A DNA stretch of 64,000 nt from Rhodoplanes tepidamans (GTDB lineage: Bacteria; Pseudomonadota; Alphaproteobacteria; Rhizobiales; Xanthobacteraceae). Positions 10,630 through 19,920 of this stretch are shown piece by piece; within the stretch, counting starts at the first letter, position 1; the number at the start of each line of letters is the position of its first letter. The stretch covers positions 1 through 64,000 of the forward strand of contig NZ_JAUSUJ010000028.1 in the NCBI RefSeq assembly GCF_030813915.1. Reading direction: 5' to 3'. The translations under genes were made by a program, and so were the position numbers. The notes below the pieces were generated by a model. That model had not been told where the DNA came from and ran no database searches. It was given only the letters and a program-made list of their open reading frames with translations.

Positions 10630-10781
10630 GCCTGCGGCGGTCGTGCAGGGCTGTCCGGGCATTGCCCGGAATGTGGTTTGAAGGACCGGGGCGAGCGCTC
10701 TATCCTGCCGGCGGGCGCTGCAGCGCGGCGCACGGGGCCGATGGCCGCCGCGGCCGGCCCGCTTTCCGGATGGATTGGGCG

Positions 10782-13172
10782 ATGACCGATAAATTGCCGG
10801 ACGTGCTCTCCGAGCTGGAGCGCAAGGTGCTGTGGTTGGCCGCGTGGATGATCCACGAGGCCAACCACCTGCGCGACAATGTCGACGGGCTCAAGGTCGG
10901 CGGCCATCAGGCCTCCTCGGCGTCGCTGTCGACCATCATGACGGCGCTGTACTTCCACGTCCTGCGGCCGCAGGACCGGGTCGCCGTCAAGCCGCATGCG
11001 AGCCCGATCTTCCACGCCATCCAGTACCTGCTCGGACGCCAGACGCGGGAGAAGCTGGCGGCGTTCCGCGGCTACAAGGGGGCGCAGAGCTACCCGTCGC
11101 GCACCAAGGACACCGACGACGTCGACTTCTCCACCGGCTCGGTCGGGCTCGGCGTCGCCCAGACGCTGTTCGCCTCGCTGGTGCAGGACTACGTCCACGG
11201 CCACGGCTTCGCCGCGGACCGGCCGGCGGGCCGGATGATCGCGCTCGTCGGCGACGCCGAGATGGACGAGGGCAACATCTTCGAGGCGCTGCTGGAGGGC
11301 TGGAAGCAGGGCCTGCGGAACTGCTGGTGGATCATCGACTACAACCGCCAGAGCCTCGACGCGGTGGTGCGCGAGGGGCTGTGGGAGCGCTACGAGAAGC
11401 TTTTTCGCGCGTTCGGGTGGGACGTGGTCATCCTCAAATACGGCGTGCTGCTCGAGGAGGCCTTCAAGAAGCCCGGGGGCGACCGGCTGCGCACCTGGAT
11501 CGACACCTGCCCGAACCAGCTCTATTCGGCCCTGACGTTCCAGGGAGGCGCCGCCTGGCGGCGGCGCCTCCCTGACGATCTCGGCGACCAGGGCCCGCTG
11601 AGCGCCATGCTGGACGAGCTGTCGGACGACGATCTCGGCCGGCTGATGACCAATCTGGCCGGACACGATCTTCCGACTCTCCTCGACGCGTTCGCAAAGA
11701 TCGACCACGACCGGCCGACCTGCATCATCGCCTACACGGTGAAGGGCCACGGCCTGCCGCTCGCCGGCCACAAGGACAACCACGCCGGCCTGATGACCAC
11801 GGCCCAGATGGAGACGTTCCGTCAGGCGATGCGGATCCGGCCCGGGCACGAATGGGATCCGTTCGAGGGCCTGTCGCGGCCGGAGGAGGAGCTTCGGGCC
11901 TTCCTGCGGAACGTGCCGTTCGCGCAGGGCGGGCCGCGCCGCTTCCGCGCGCCGCATGTCGAGGTTCCCTCGGCCCTGAAGGTCGAGGTCGCGCCGACCA
12001 TGTCGACCCAGCAGGGGTTCGGGGCGCTGTTGAACGAGGTCGGCCGGCTGAAGTCCGATTTCGCCGACCGCGTCGTCACCACGTCGCCGGACGTGACCAT
12101 GTCGACCAATCTCGGCGCCTTCGTGAACCGTCGCGGCCTGTTCGCCCGCGAACCGATGGTCGACACCTTCAAGAGCGAGCGCATTCCCTCGACCCTCACC
12201 TGGGAGTTCTCGCCGAAAGGCCAGCACGTCGAGCTCGGCATCGCCGAGATGAACCTGTTCATCCTCCTGTCGGCGCTGGGCCTGTCGCATTCGCTGTTCG
12301 GCGAGCGGCTGTTCCCGATCGGCACGCTCTACGACCCGTTCGTCTGCCGCGGCCTCGATGCCCTCAACTACGCCTGCTACCAGGACGCCCGCTTCATCCT
12401 GGCCGGCACGCCGTCCGGCATCACGCTGGCGCCGGAGGGCGGGGCGCACCAGTCGATCGGCACGCCGCTGATCGGCATGGCGCAGGACGGGCTCGCCGCC
12501 TTCGAGCCGAGCTTCGTCGACGAGCTCGCCGTCATCCTCGCCTTCGCGTTCGACTACGTGCAGCGGGACGGGGAGGGCGAGCCCTGCGAGCGCACCTGGC
12601 TGCGCGACGAGACCGGCGGCTCGGTCTATCTGCGTCTCTCCACCCGGCCGATGGAGCAGCCGCAGCGCGCCATGACCGACGCGCTCCGGCAGGGCATCAT
12701 CGACGGCGCCTACTGGATGCGGAAGCCCGGGCCGAACTGCCAGGTGGTGGTCGCCTACACGGGGGCGATCGCGCCGGAGGCGATCCAGGCGGTCGGCCTG
12801 ATGGCCGAGGACCGCCGCGACATCGGCCTCCTCGCCGTCACCTCGGCCGACCGGCTCAACGCCGGCTGGACCGCGGCGAGCCGCGCCCGCGAGCGCGGGC
12901 TGCCGCACGCCCGCTCGCACATCGAGCGGCTGATGGCCGAGCTGCCGCCCCATTGCGGGCTGGTCACGGTGCTGGACGGCCATCCCGCGACCCTCGCCTG
13001 GCTCGGCGCCGTCGCCGGCCACCGCACCCGGCCGCTCGGGGTCGAGCATTTCGGCCAGACCGGCGCGCTGCCCGATCTCCACCGCCACTACGGCATCGAC
13101 GCCAACGCCATCGTGGCCGCCGCCCAGGCGATCGCCCCGGGCCGGCCGATCCGGTACCTCAAGGCGCTGTGA
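10782..13172 (+). CDS. ThDP-dependent transketolase / pyruvate dehydrogenase E1-like protein
   Basis: A 796-aa thiamine-diphosphate enzyme. The N-terminal PP domain shows ANHLRDNVDGLKVGGHQASSAS and the ThDP/Mg motif VGDAEMDEGNIFEALLEG..DYNRQSLD; the Pyr domain carries the glutamate in HVELGIAEMNLFILLSALG. A C-terminal transketolase domain follows (about 640-796). Overall it is closer to the homodimeric AceE / long transketolase architecture than to classical Tkt (about 660 aa) or DXS, and many Hyphomicrobiales genomes carry such a protein annotated only as transketolase. The acceptor and donor are unknown. ATG 10770 four codons upstream is an equally possible start, since neither has a strong ribosome site. 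It could be co-transcribed with the amidohydrolase, 152 bases upstream. Confidence 0.82.
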   Translation: MTDKLPDVLSELERKVLWLAAWMIHEANHLRDNVDGLKVGGHQASSASLSTIMTALYFHVLRPQDRVAVKPHASPIFHAIQYLLGRQTREKLAAFRGYKGAQSYPSRTKDTDDVDFSTGSVGLGVAQTLFASLVQDYVHGHGFAADRPAGRMIALVGDAEMDEGNIFEALLEGWKQGLRNCWWIIDYNRQSLDAVVREGLWERYEKLFRAFGWDVVILKYGVLLEEAFKKPGGDRLRTWIDTCPNQLYSALTFQGGAAWRRRLPDDLGDQGPLSAMLDELSDDDLGRLMTNLAGHDLPTLLDAFAKIDHDRPTCIIAYTVKGHGLPLAGHKDNHAGLMTTAQMETFRQAMRIRPGHEWDPFEGLSRPEEELRAFLRNVPFAQGGPRRFRAPHVEVPSALKVEVAPTMSTQQGFGALLNEVGRLKSDFADRVVTTSPDVTMSTNLGAFVNRRGLFAREPMVDTFKSERIPSTLTWEFSPKGQHVELGIAEMNLFILLSALGLSHSLFGERLFPIGTLYDPFVCRGLDALNYACYQDARFILAGTPSGITLAPEGGAHQSIGTPLIGMAQDGLAAFEPSFVDELAVILAFAFDYVQRDGEGEPCERTWLRDETGGSVYLRLSTRPMEQPQRAMTDALRQGIIDGAYWMRKPGPNCQVVVAYTGAIAPEAIQAVGLMAEDRRDIGLLAVTSADRLNAGWTAASRARERGLPHARSHIERLMAELPPHCGLVTVLDGHPATLAWLGAVAGHRTRPLGVEHFGQTGALPDLHRHYGIDANAIVAAAQAIAPGRPIRYLKAL

Positions 13173-13391
13173 GGGGGCGGCTCGCGAAAAACTCGTGTCC
13201 CGGGCGCGGCGCGTAGCGCCGTGACCCGGGACCCAGGGGCGACGAACGAGGCGCTCGCCGCTGTGACCTCTGGGCCCCGGCTCGGCGGTGCGTCAGGCCT
13301 GTTGCCTGACGCACCTTGTCCGGGGCACGCGGCCGAGAATCGCAGCCGCTCTCCACTCCGTCGCGCGCCGTCGTCTCGATCGCGTGGCCTC

Positions 13392-16300
13392 TCACCAGGA
13401 GACGCGCAGGCCGCCGGTGAGCTGGTGGGCGCTGGCGTTGCGGCGCAGCTCGCCGTCGTAGGCGGCGTAGATGCGCACCGCGTCGCTGCGCCAGCCGGTG
13501 ATGGCGAGCCGCGTGACCAGGGCGTCGCGGCCGGGATCGGCGGCCGAGACGACGAACGGCGTGTCGAGCAGCGAGGCCTGGGTGGTCAGGGCGTCGTCGC
13601 GCCAGTCGTGGCCCCAGCCGAGCCGCACCTCCGGCCGGAAATGCACGCCGTCCGGGGTCGACAGCACCGTGCTGGCCGCGAGCCCGACCGTCGAGGTCAG
13701 CTTGTCGAAGGTCTGCCGCGGATAGGCGAGGCCGAACGTTCCGGTCTCGGTGAAGCCGTCGCGGCGGAACGTCTGGGCGGTCAGGCCGACATACGGCATC
13801 AGCGTGAAGCGGTCGGTGGCGAGCCGCCAGCCGGCCTCGCCGGCGGCGAGCGCGGCGATGCCGTCGGTCGCCCCGGACACCCCGGTCCCGGCGACGCTGC
13901 GCGAGGTCGACTGGGTGGCGACGCCGGCCGCCAGCCGTCCGTCGAGCACCAGCGGGCCGCGCGTGTAGCTGGCGTAGACCGACCCCGCATAGGTGTCGGA
14001 CGTGCCGGTGGTGCCGGCGCTGTCGCTGGTCGTGCGGGTGAAGCCGAAGGCGCCGCCGGCGAGGAAGTCCGGCGCGAACAGGCGGTCGGCGCCGGCGACG
14101 CCGCCGCCGCTGCGGCTCTTGCCGCCCGGCAGCCCGCCGGCATCGCCGACCCGGGCCGTGCGGCCGAAGGCCTGTCCCCAGACGGACCAGCCGGCCGGCG
14201 CGGCCGCGACCTCGCCGCCGTCCGCCGATGCGTAGGCTGCCAGCGGATGGCCGGCCGTGCGGGTCTCGACGCCCACCTCGCGGCCCGCATAGGACAGCGC
14301 GACGCTCGGCGCGAAGGCCGACTGGACGGCGGCGCCGCCCGACTGCCACATCATCTGCCGCTCGGCGATGGCGTTGCCGAAGGCCGTGAACGCGCCCATG
14401 ACGGCGCCCACCGCGGCCGGCTGTCCCTGTCCGGTCATCTGGTCGACCAGCCCGGCATAGGCGGCCGTGCTGGTCTGCTGATAGAGCGCGTCGTAGATGC
14501 CCTTCGCGGCGTCCGACGGACGCACGCCCGCCTCCGGCCGCCGGCTGTCGAGGACCGCCGCCACGGCCTGCTGGTTGGCGGTTCCGGCGAGCGTCCGGAA
14601 CGACTCCGGCGTCACCACCAGCGACAGCGAGGTCGGCGCGTAGAGCACGTCGAAGCGCGTGCTGTCGCCGAGCCCGGCGGTCGGCTGGAGGAGACCCGAG
14701 TAGGAGCCGGCGATGCGGGCGCCGTCCTCGGCGGTCAGATAGGCGAAGCGGGTGCCGAGCGCCGCGGTGTAGTCGTTGTTGCCGCCGGCGATGCCCCGCA
14801 TCACCGGCACGAGCGTGCCGCCGACCGAGAACGTGTACCCGCCGCCGGTGACGACGATCCGGTCCCAGGTGCCGGGGCCGCCCGGCACTTCGAGGGTGCC
14901 GTCGACGTCGAGCCGGGTCGTCGCCGTGGCGGTCTGCGCGACATTGCCGGCGAAGGTCAGCAGGCCCGGCGAGGAGCCGGCGAGCGGCGTTCCCTCGGGC
15001 AGCACGCCGCCGTTGTTGGCGGCGAGATCGGCGTAGTTCGGCACCGCGCCGGACGCCAGCGTGCCGGCGATCGTGACGGGGCCGGCGATGGTGCCGAAGC
15101 CGGCCAGCGTGCCGGCCTGCTCGACCATCATGGAGGTGCCGAGCGTCAGCGTGCCGCCGACCGCGAGCGTGCCGCCGGCGACGACGACGCCGCCGGTCGC
15201 CGTCGTCTTCCCGGCGACGATCAGCGACCCGTCGCCGGCCTTGGTGAAGCCGCCCGCGGTGGTGAGCGGCTGGCTCCAGTAGGTCGAGGTCTGCGCCGCG
15301 ACGTCGACGGTGCTGCCCGCGGCGAGCGTGGTCGGGCCGTCGGTCGCCCGGTCGAGACGGATCATGCCGTAGCCGTAGACCGCATCGAGGCCGGCGGCGC
15401 CGAGATCCTCCGTCGTCGCGAACAGCAGGTTGACCAGGTCGGCCGACGAATAGCCCGGAAACGCCTGGCTCAGGACGGCGAGCGCGCCCGAGACGGTCGG
15501 GGTCGCCATTGAGGTCCCGCTCATCTGCGCGTAGCCGCTGTTCGGCACGGTCGACAGGATGCCCTCGCCGCCGGCCGGCTGGTCCCCGCCCGGGGCGGCG
15601 ACGCACCAGCTCGCCGTCACGCCGCACATGTTGGCGTAGGACGCGATGGTCTTGTTGATGTCGACGGCCGTCACCGCCACGAGCCGGCCCGGCTGCGAGA
15701 GCAGCGACGAGAAGTCGTACAGGTTGCCGTCGTCGTCGTAGACGCCGGCATTCGCGTGCGCCGGCTGGATGAACGGCGTGAGGGCGATGCCGCTCGGATT
15801 GCGGCCGGCGATCGGGTTGCTGTCGCGGTCGTTGCCGGTCGCCGCGACGACGATCTTGCCGGCCGCCAGCGCCCGCCCGACCGCCGCCGCCTCGTCGGCG
15901 TCGATCGCGGCGGACGGCCATGTCGGCAGGCCGGTCTCGCCGTCGAGGTTGGGGCCGTAGCTCGCATTGTAGATCGTCACGCCGGCGAGCGACGTGAAAT
16001 AGTCGAGCGCCGCGACCGACGGATTGCCGACCGCCGCGGTCGCGGTGCCGAGCATGCGCAGGACGACGACGCCGGCGTCGTAGGCGACGCCGTACATGCT
16101 GGCGGGATTGGTCGGGTCGTAGGGCGCCGCGACGATGCCGGCGACATGCGTGCCGTGCGACCCGAGATCGCCGGTCTGCGCCGGGTCGTAGGTCGCGCCT
16201 TCCGCCGGCAGTACGAAATTCATGCTGCGGGAGTCGATCTTCTCGGCGAAGCCGGGCACCGTGCTGGTGAAGCCGGTGTCGGCGACCGCGACCGTCACGC

Positions 16301-16508
16301 CGGCGCCCGTGTAGCCGCGCGCATACGCGTCGGCGGCGTGGATGAGGCCGAGCCCCCACTGGTTCCGATACTGCGGCGTCGCGGCGAAGCTCCCCGGATC
16401 GTCGGGCGCGCCCTGCGCGAAGGCGCCGGAGCCTTCTGCCAGGACGAGCGTCGCGACTGCCGACAACAAGAGGCGCCGCCGAGCGGCGAGCCGATCCGAA
16501 CCACGCAT
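13392..16508 (-). CDS. Autotransporter with subtilisin-type (S8) serine protease passenger
   Basis: A 1038-aa type Va secreted protease. A signal peptide (about 1-31, ending AFAQG) leads to an S8 domain (about 50-390) with catalytic Asp77 in VAVADTGF, His118 in GSHGTHVAG and Ser333 in SGTSMATP. Then come autotransporter-associated repeats rich in Gly/Thr/Val (GGFTKAGDGSLIVAGK, GGTLAVGGTLTLG), a linker, and a beta-barrel over the last about 260 residues with alternating hydrophobic strands. The protein ends in Trp, as outer-membrane barrels usually end in an aromatic residue. The passenger is expected at the cell surface or released. It is divergently transcribed from an AraC regulator across a 141-bp intergenic region, so that regulator may control it. 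Confidence 0.93.
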   Translation of the reverse strand: MRGSDRLAARRRLLLSAVATLVLAEGSGAFAQGAPDDPGSFAATPQYRNQWGLGLIHAADAYARGYTGAGVTVAVADTGFTSTVPGFAEKIDSRSMNFVLPAEGATYDPAQTGDLGSHGTHVAGIVAAPYDPTNPASMYGVAYDAGVVVLRMLGTATAAVGNPSVAALDYFTSLAGVTIYNASYGPNLDGETGLPTWPSAAIDADEAAAVGRALAAGKIVVAATGNDRDSNPIAGRNPSGIALTPFIQPAHANAGVYDDDGNLYDFSSLLSQPGRLVAVTAVDINKTIASYANMCGVTASWCVAAPGGDQPAGGEGILSTVPNSGYAQMSGTSMATPTVSGALAVLSQAFPGYSSADLVNLLFATTEDLGAAGLDAVYGYGMIRLDRATDGPTTLAAGSTVDVAAQTSTYWSQPLTTAGGFTKAGDGSLIVAGKTTATGGVVVAGGTLAVGGTLTLGTSMMVEQAGTLAGFGTIAGPVTIAGTLASGAVPNYADLAANNGGVLPEGTPLAGSSPGLLTFAGNVAQTATATTRLDVDGTLEVPGGPGTWDRIVVTGGGYTFSVGGTLVPVMRGIAGGNNDYTAALGTRFAYLTAEDGARIAGSYSGLLQPTAGLGDSTRFDVLYAPTSLSLVVTPESFRTLAGTANQQAVAAVLDSRRPEAGVRPSDAAKGIYDALYQQTSTAAYAGLVDQMTGQGQPAAVGAVMGAFTAFGNAIAERQMMWQSGGAAVQSAFAPSVALSYAGREVGVETRTAGHPLAAYASADGGEVAAAPAGWSVWGQAFGRTARVGDAGGLPGGKSRSGGGVAGADRLFAPDFLAGGAFGFTRTTSDSAGTTGTSDTYAGSVYASYTRGPLVLDGRLAAGVATQSTSRSVAGTGVSGATDGIAALAAGEAGWRLATDRFTLMPYVGLTAQTFRRDGFTETGTFGLAYPRQTFDKLTSTVGLAASTVLSTPDGVHFRPEVRLGWGHDWRDDALTTQASLLDTPFVVSAADPGRDALVTRLAITGWRSDAVRIYAAYDGELRRNASAHQLTGGLRVSW

Positions 16509-16601
16509 TCTGCTTCCCCACCAGGACTTGTCGAACCCGGCCGCCGTTCGTCGCGTCTCATCGGGACGGCGGCTTCGACGACTCCGCGGCCGCCGGTTGA
16601 A

Positions 16602-16627
16602 AGCCCAGCCGCGACTGCTTATGGGCT
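16602..16627. promoter_or_regulatory. Inverted repeat between autotransporter and AraC gene
   Basis: AGCCCA (16602-16607) and TGGGCT (16622-16627) form an inverted pair with a 14-base spacer, in the shared divergent promoter region, ending 22 bases before the AraC-family start. It is a possible operator. With only six-base arms, chance is not excluded. Confidence 0.3.
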
Positions 16628-16649
16628 ATCAACTCAGAAACATTCAGTC

Positions 16650-17756
16650 ATGGGGAGAGGCTTGGACATCCGTCTCAATCGATTGCACGGGCGTATCGAT
16701 GCCAGGGCGCGGCGGGTGGCCGCGAAGCTGCCTGTCTCGCTGTTCGATGCCGCGGATCTGCCGTCGCCGGAGCGGTTCGCCGCCTGGCGCGAGAGCATCG
16801 GTGTGTTTCTGGACGTGTCTCTGCTGCGCCCGGGAGACGAGGAGCGCTACGACTGCTGGGCGGAGAGCTACCTGGTGGACGACCTGGTGTTGTCGCGCTG
16901 CGCCGCCAACGCCCAGAAGTTCGATCGTCGGCCGCTGCGCGTCGCGCAGGATTCGATCGACCACTACATGATCCAGCTCCTGGTGGAGGGGACCATCGAC
17001 ATGGCGCTCGCGCGGCGGTCGCTGTCGTTCCCGAGCGGGCAGTTGATCGCATTCGACCTTGCCGACACCATGGACACGGTCAACTCCGATTTCGATCTGG
17101 TGTCCGTGATCATCCCGCGGCGACGTCTGGCGCCGCTTCTCGCGCGGCCGGACTCGCTCAACGGGGCCGCTGTCGATCCGCTGAGTGGGACGGGCCGGCT
17201 GCTCGCCGCCTGTCTGGCGTCGCTCTACCAGTCGGCGCCGCAGCTTTCGACCGCCGAGGCGAGTGCCGCGGCCGTGGCGTTGATCGACCTGATCGCGCTG
17301 GCCTTCAACGGCGTCGACCCGGCCGGCGGCGACGTTCCGGTGGCGGCCGGCAGGGCCGAGCTCCTGCGGGTGCAGAATTTCGTCAAGGCCCATCTCGCGG
17401 CGCCGACGCTCGGGCCCGACATGATCGCGGCCGCGCTCGGCATCTCGCGGGCGCGGCTCTATCGCCTGTTCGCGCCGATCGGTGGGATCGCCGAGTATGT
17501 CCGCGAGCAGCGGCTGCGCCGCTGCCTGGGCGATCTCGTCTCGGCCAAGCAGGCGCACCGCCAGGTCGCCGAGATCGCCTATGCCTGGGGCTTCTCGGAT
17601 CCGACCCATTTCGCCCGCGCCTTCAAGCAGCGCTTCGGCCGCACGCCGTCGGAGGTCCGCCGTGCCGCGCCGCCGCTGGCGCGCCGCGACCGGCCCTCGC
17701 TCGACCCGCGCGTCGGCGACCGCCTGCACGAGGAGTGGCTCGCCGGCCTGGGGTGA
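16650..17756 (+). CDS. AraC-family transcriptional regulator
   Basis: A 368-aa regulator. The N-terminal about 200 residues (SPERFAAWRESIGVFLDVSL..) resemble the AraC-binding-like 2 sensor domain; the last about 110 residues hold the two-helix-turn-helix AraC domain, with LGPDMIAAALGISRARLYRLFAPIGGIAEYVREQRLRRC and the signature VAEIAYAWGFSDPTHFARAFKQRFGRTPSEVRR. It therefore binds DNA as an effector-responsive activator or repressor. Start ATG 16650 (MGRGLDIRLNRL) has no strong ribosome site. The neighbouring divergent autotransporter gene is the obvious candidate target; this is positional inference only. Confidence 0.9.
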   Translation: MGRGLDIRLNRLHGRIDARARRVAAKLPVSLFDAADLPSPERFAAWRESIGVFLDVSLLRPGDEERYDCWAESYLVDDLVLSRCAANAQKFDRRPLRVAQDSIDHYMIQLLVEGTIDMALARRSLSFPSGQLIAFDLADTMDTVNSDFDLVSVIIPRRRLAPLLARPDSLNGAAVDPLSGTGRLLAACLASLYQSAPQLSTAEASAAAVALIDLIALAFNGVDPAGGDVPVAAGRAELLRVQNFVKAHLAAPTLGPDMIAAALGISRARLYRLFAPIGGIAEYVREQRLRRCLGDLVSAKQAHRQVAEIAYAWGFSDPTHFARAFKQRFGRTPSEVRRAAPPLARRDRPSLDPRVGDRLHEEWLAGLG

Positions 17757-17868
17757 GCGGGGCCTCCCGGGCGCCACCGGGCGAGCCGCGCGACCGCGGC
17801 TGGCGTCCGTCGCCGCGTTGCCGCCGCACTCCTCCGACAAGGGTCGCGGCGGGACCGGAGGGCAGCGC

Positions 17869-18513
17869 ATGAAGCGGTCGGCGGCGGTCGTGGGCGCGGC
17901 CCTGGTCGTTCTGGTGCACGCGGTGGGGGTGGCCGTGGCGCACCCGCACGTCTGGGTGACGTTCCGAAGCGAGATCCTCTACGCAGCCGACGGGCGAATG
18001 AGCGGGGTCCGCCACGCCTGGACGTTCGACGACATGTTCTCGGCCTATGCCCTCCAGGGCATCGCCCACGCCAGAAAGGGCTTCTACACGCGCGAGGAGC
18101 TGCGCTCGCTCGCCGAGGTGAACATGACGTCGCTGAAGGAGTACGACTACTTCACCTTCGCCAAGGCCGACGGCCGGACGGCGGCGTTCTCGGGTCCGGT
18201 CGACTACTGGCTCGAATACAAGGATCCGAGCCTGACCCTGCACTTCACACTGCCGCTGAAGACCCCCGTTGCCGCGAGGGCGGTGGCGATCGACATCTAC
18301 GATCCGTCCATCTTCGTCGATTTTGCCTTCGCCACGGACCGGCCGGCCACTCTGGTCGGTGCGCCGCAGGGCTGCCGGCTCGCCCTGGAGCGTCCGCGCG
18401 AGCCGACGGCCGCCGAGCAGCAGCGGCTCAGCGGCCTCGACGCCGTGCCGCTCGACAAGTCCGACACCTGGGGCGCCACCTTCGCCAACAAGATCCGAGT
18501 CACCTGTCCGTGA
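17869..18513 (+). CDS. DUF1007 family periplasmic protein
   Basis: A 214-aa protein with a signal peptide (about 1-25, cleavage near VAVAHPHVW). The mature N-terminus begins HPHVWVTFRSEI, the hallmark of DUF1007, whose His residues suggest metal binding. Family members usually sit beside a NicO/RcnA-type nickel-cobalt permease; none follows here, as the next rightward gene belongs to an unrelated operon. The ribosome site GGAGGG lies just upstream. The coding end carries a 16-base direct duplication (GTCACCTGTCCGTGA repeated) spanning the stop codon. A periplasmic metal-handling role is inference from the family. Confidence 0.85.
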   Translation: MKRSAAVVGAALVVLVHAVGVAVAHPHVWVTFRSEILYAADGRMSGVRHAWTFDDMFSAYALQGIAHARKGFYTREELRSLAEVNMTSLKEYDYFTFAKADGRTAAFSGPVDYWLEYKDPSLTLHFTLPLKTPVAARAVAIDIYDPSIFVDFAFATDRPATLVGAPQGCRLALERPREPTAAEQQRLSGLDAVPLDKSDTWGATFANKIRVTCP

Positions 18514-18696
18514 CAGTCACCTGTCCGTGAGATGCGTCCCGGGGTGTTCCGGGCTCCGCCTTTCCCCTCGGGGTGAGGACGGCCATCCGGGTTCGCGCCG
18601 CCGGGCCGGATCGCAGGCTCCGGCACCGCCTTTGGCGATACCTCGGGACGAAAGCGGAGAGAGGTCGGCTCGATCGCGCCGAGGCGCACCCGGCGG

Positions 18697-19374
18697 TCAC
18701 CCGGCCGGGGTCTCGCCCAGCCCGGTGATGCGGATGCCGGCGTCCGGAATCTTGTAGGTCCGGTTGATCCAGATGAGCACCGAGGTGAGCGCCTCGGCGA
18801 CCACAGAGTTGGCGAGCGGGCCGGCGTCGATGCCGCGCAGGCCGGCGTCGCCGGCGAGCCGGATCGCCACGGCGCGCGCCTCCTTGTCGTCGCCGGCGAC
18901 CAGCACGTCGCAGTCGATGACCTTGTCCGGGTCCTTCAGCTTGTGGGCCGAGACGTTCTGGAACGCCGAGACGACCTTGACGCCCTCGCCGAGCGCGGCC
19001 TGCAGGGCGACGACGCAGGAGTCGGTCGCCGGCAGCTGCACCCGCGACACCTTCGGCGGCACCAGCGGCACCGTCACGTCGATCAGGATCTTGCCGGCCA
19101 GCACGTCCTTCAGCCCTTCGACCGTCGCCATCTGTCCGGAATAGGGAACCGTCAGCACGACGACGTCGGCATCCTTCACGCCGTCGGCCGACGCGGCCCC
19201 CGAGAGCAGCGGCGCGCCGAGCTTGCCGTTGAGCTCGGTCGCGGCGGCCGCCGCCTTGGCGGCGTCGCGCGACCCGATGGTGACGCGGTGGCCGGCACGG
19301 GCCCAGCGCATGGCGAGGCCGCTTCCTTCGGCTCCGGTGCCGCCGACGACGCAGACAGAGAGGCTTTCGGTCAT
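18697..19374 (-). CDS. NADPH-dependent F420 reductase-like oxidoreductase
   Basis: A 225-aa Rossmann protein. The N-terminus MTESLSVCVVGGTGAEGSGL carries a GxGxxG-type dinucleotide loop, followed by GHRVTIGSRDAAKA, where the Ser-Arg pair suits NADP. VVVLTVPYSGQ, KILIDVTVPLVPPK and VVSAFQNVSAHKL are typical of the NpdG / F420H2:NADP oxidoreductase family. Start ATG 19374 has GAGGAT upstream. Whether the host makes F420 cannot be judged here, because no cof genes are in view; a reductase acting on another deazaflavin or imine is possible. It lies alone between the DUF1007 gene and the ABC operon. Confidence 0.8.
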   Translation of the reverse strand: MTESLSVCVVGGTGAEGSGLAMRWARAGHRVTIGSRDAAKAAAAATELNGKLGAPLLSGAASADGVKDADVVVLTVPYSGQMATVEGLKDVLAGKILIDVTVPLVPPKVSRVQLPATDSCVVALQAALGEGVKVVSAFQNVSAHKLKDPDKVIDCDVLVAGDDKEARAVAIRLAGDAGLRGIDAGPLANSVVAEALTSVLIWINRTYKIPDAGIRITGLGETPAG

Positions 19375-19920
19375 GATCCATCCTCGGGCCGAACGGCCCA
19401 CAGCCACAGCAGAGCGTCCGCGTCGGGAAGCCTCGCGCGATCGCGTCGGGCGGGATGGAGCCGGCTCGGGCGGGGGGCGGGGGTGCCGGCGGACGATGCG
19501 CCATCTGGGACCAGCCGGCGCCGCGATGCAAGCCCGAAGGCGGCGCGACGGGGCTGCGGCCGGATGTCCCGGATCGTTCTCGCGCAGGGCGGGACCTACG
19601 ACCAAAATACGCCTCGCCAAGGCGGCGGCCTCTGCTAGACTACGCCGCGTTGCGAGGGCGAGGCGACCCGTTTCGGGGCCGGCCGGCGCACCACAAGAAG
19701 ACTGCGAAGACGAAACTTCCAACGAGAACACGAGGGCGGCCGACCCGGACCGCCCCGCCCAGGGAGGAGACGCGGCGTGACGTTTCGCCGGACACTCGAA
19801 TTGCATGCTTCGCGCGGAGTTTTCGCGCGGCCGAAACCGTGCGCGACCGCGCCGGCGGCGGCCGCGCCCCTCGCGCCGCGAGCCCGTTGATTGCGCACCG
19901 AGGGAAGCGGACCGCCCTCC
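19375..19920. other. 546-bp leader region without a recognisable gene
   Basis: Both strands contain only short or Arg/Ala/Pro-biased frames that look non-coding. The segment around 19590-19640 is somewhat A+T richer, with an extended -10-like TGCTAGACT near 19631-19639, and could hold the promoter of the ABC operon. No riboswitch or terminator was recognised. Confidence 0.35.

Noticed and set aside
10407-13088. 893-codon open frame on the minus strand across the transketolase-like gene
   Set aside because: Arg/Gly/His-rich composition without motifs; it is the antisense shadow expected from very high GC. The plus-strand frame has clear ThDP motifs.
13221-15512. 763-codon plus-strand frame opposite the autotransporter
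   Set aside because: Low-complexity, Arg/Gly/Ala-biased; the minus-strand frame has the complete S8 catalytic triad and barrel.
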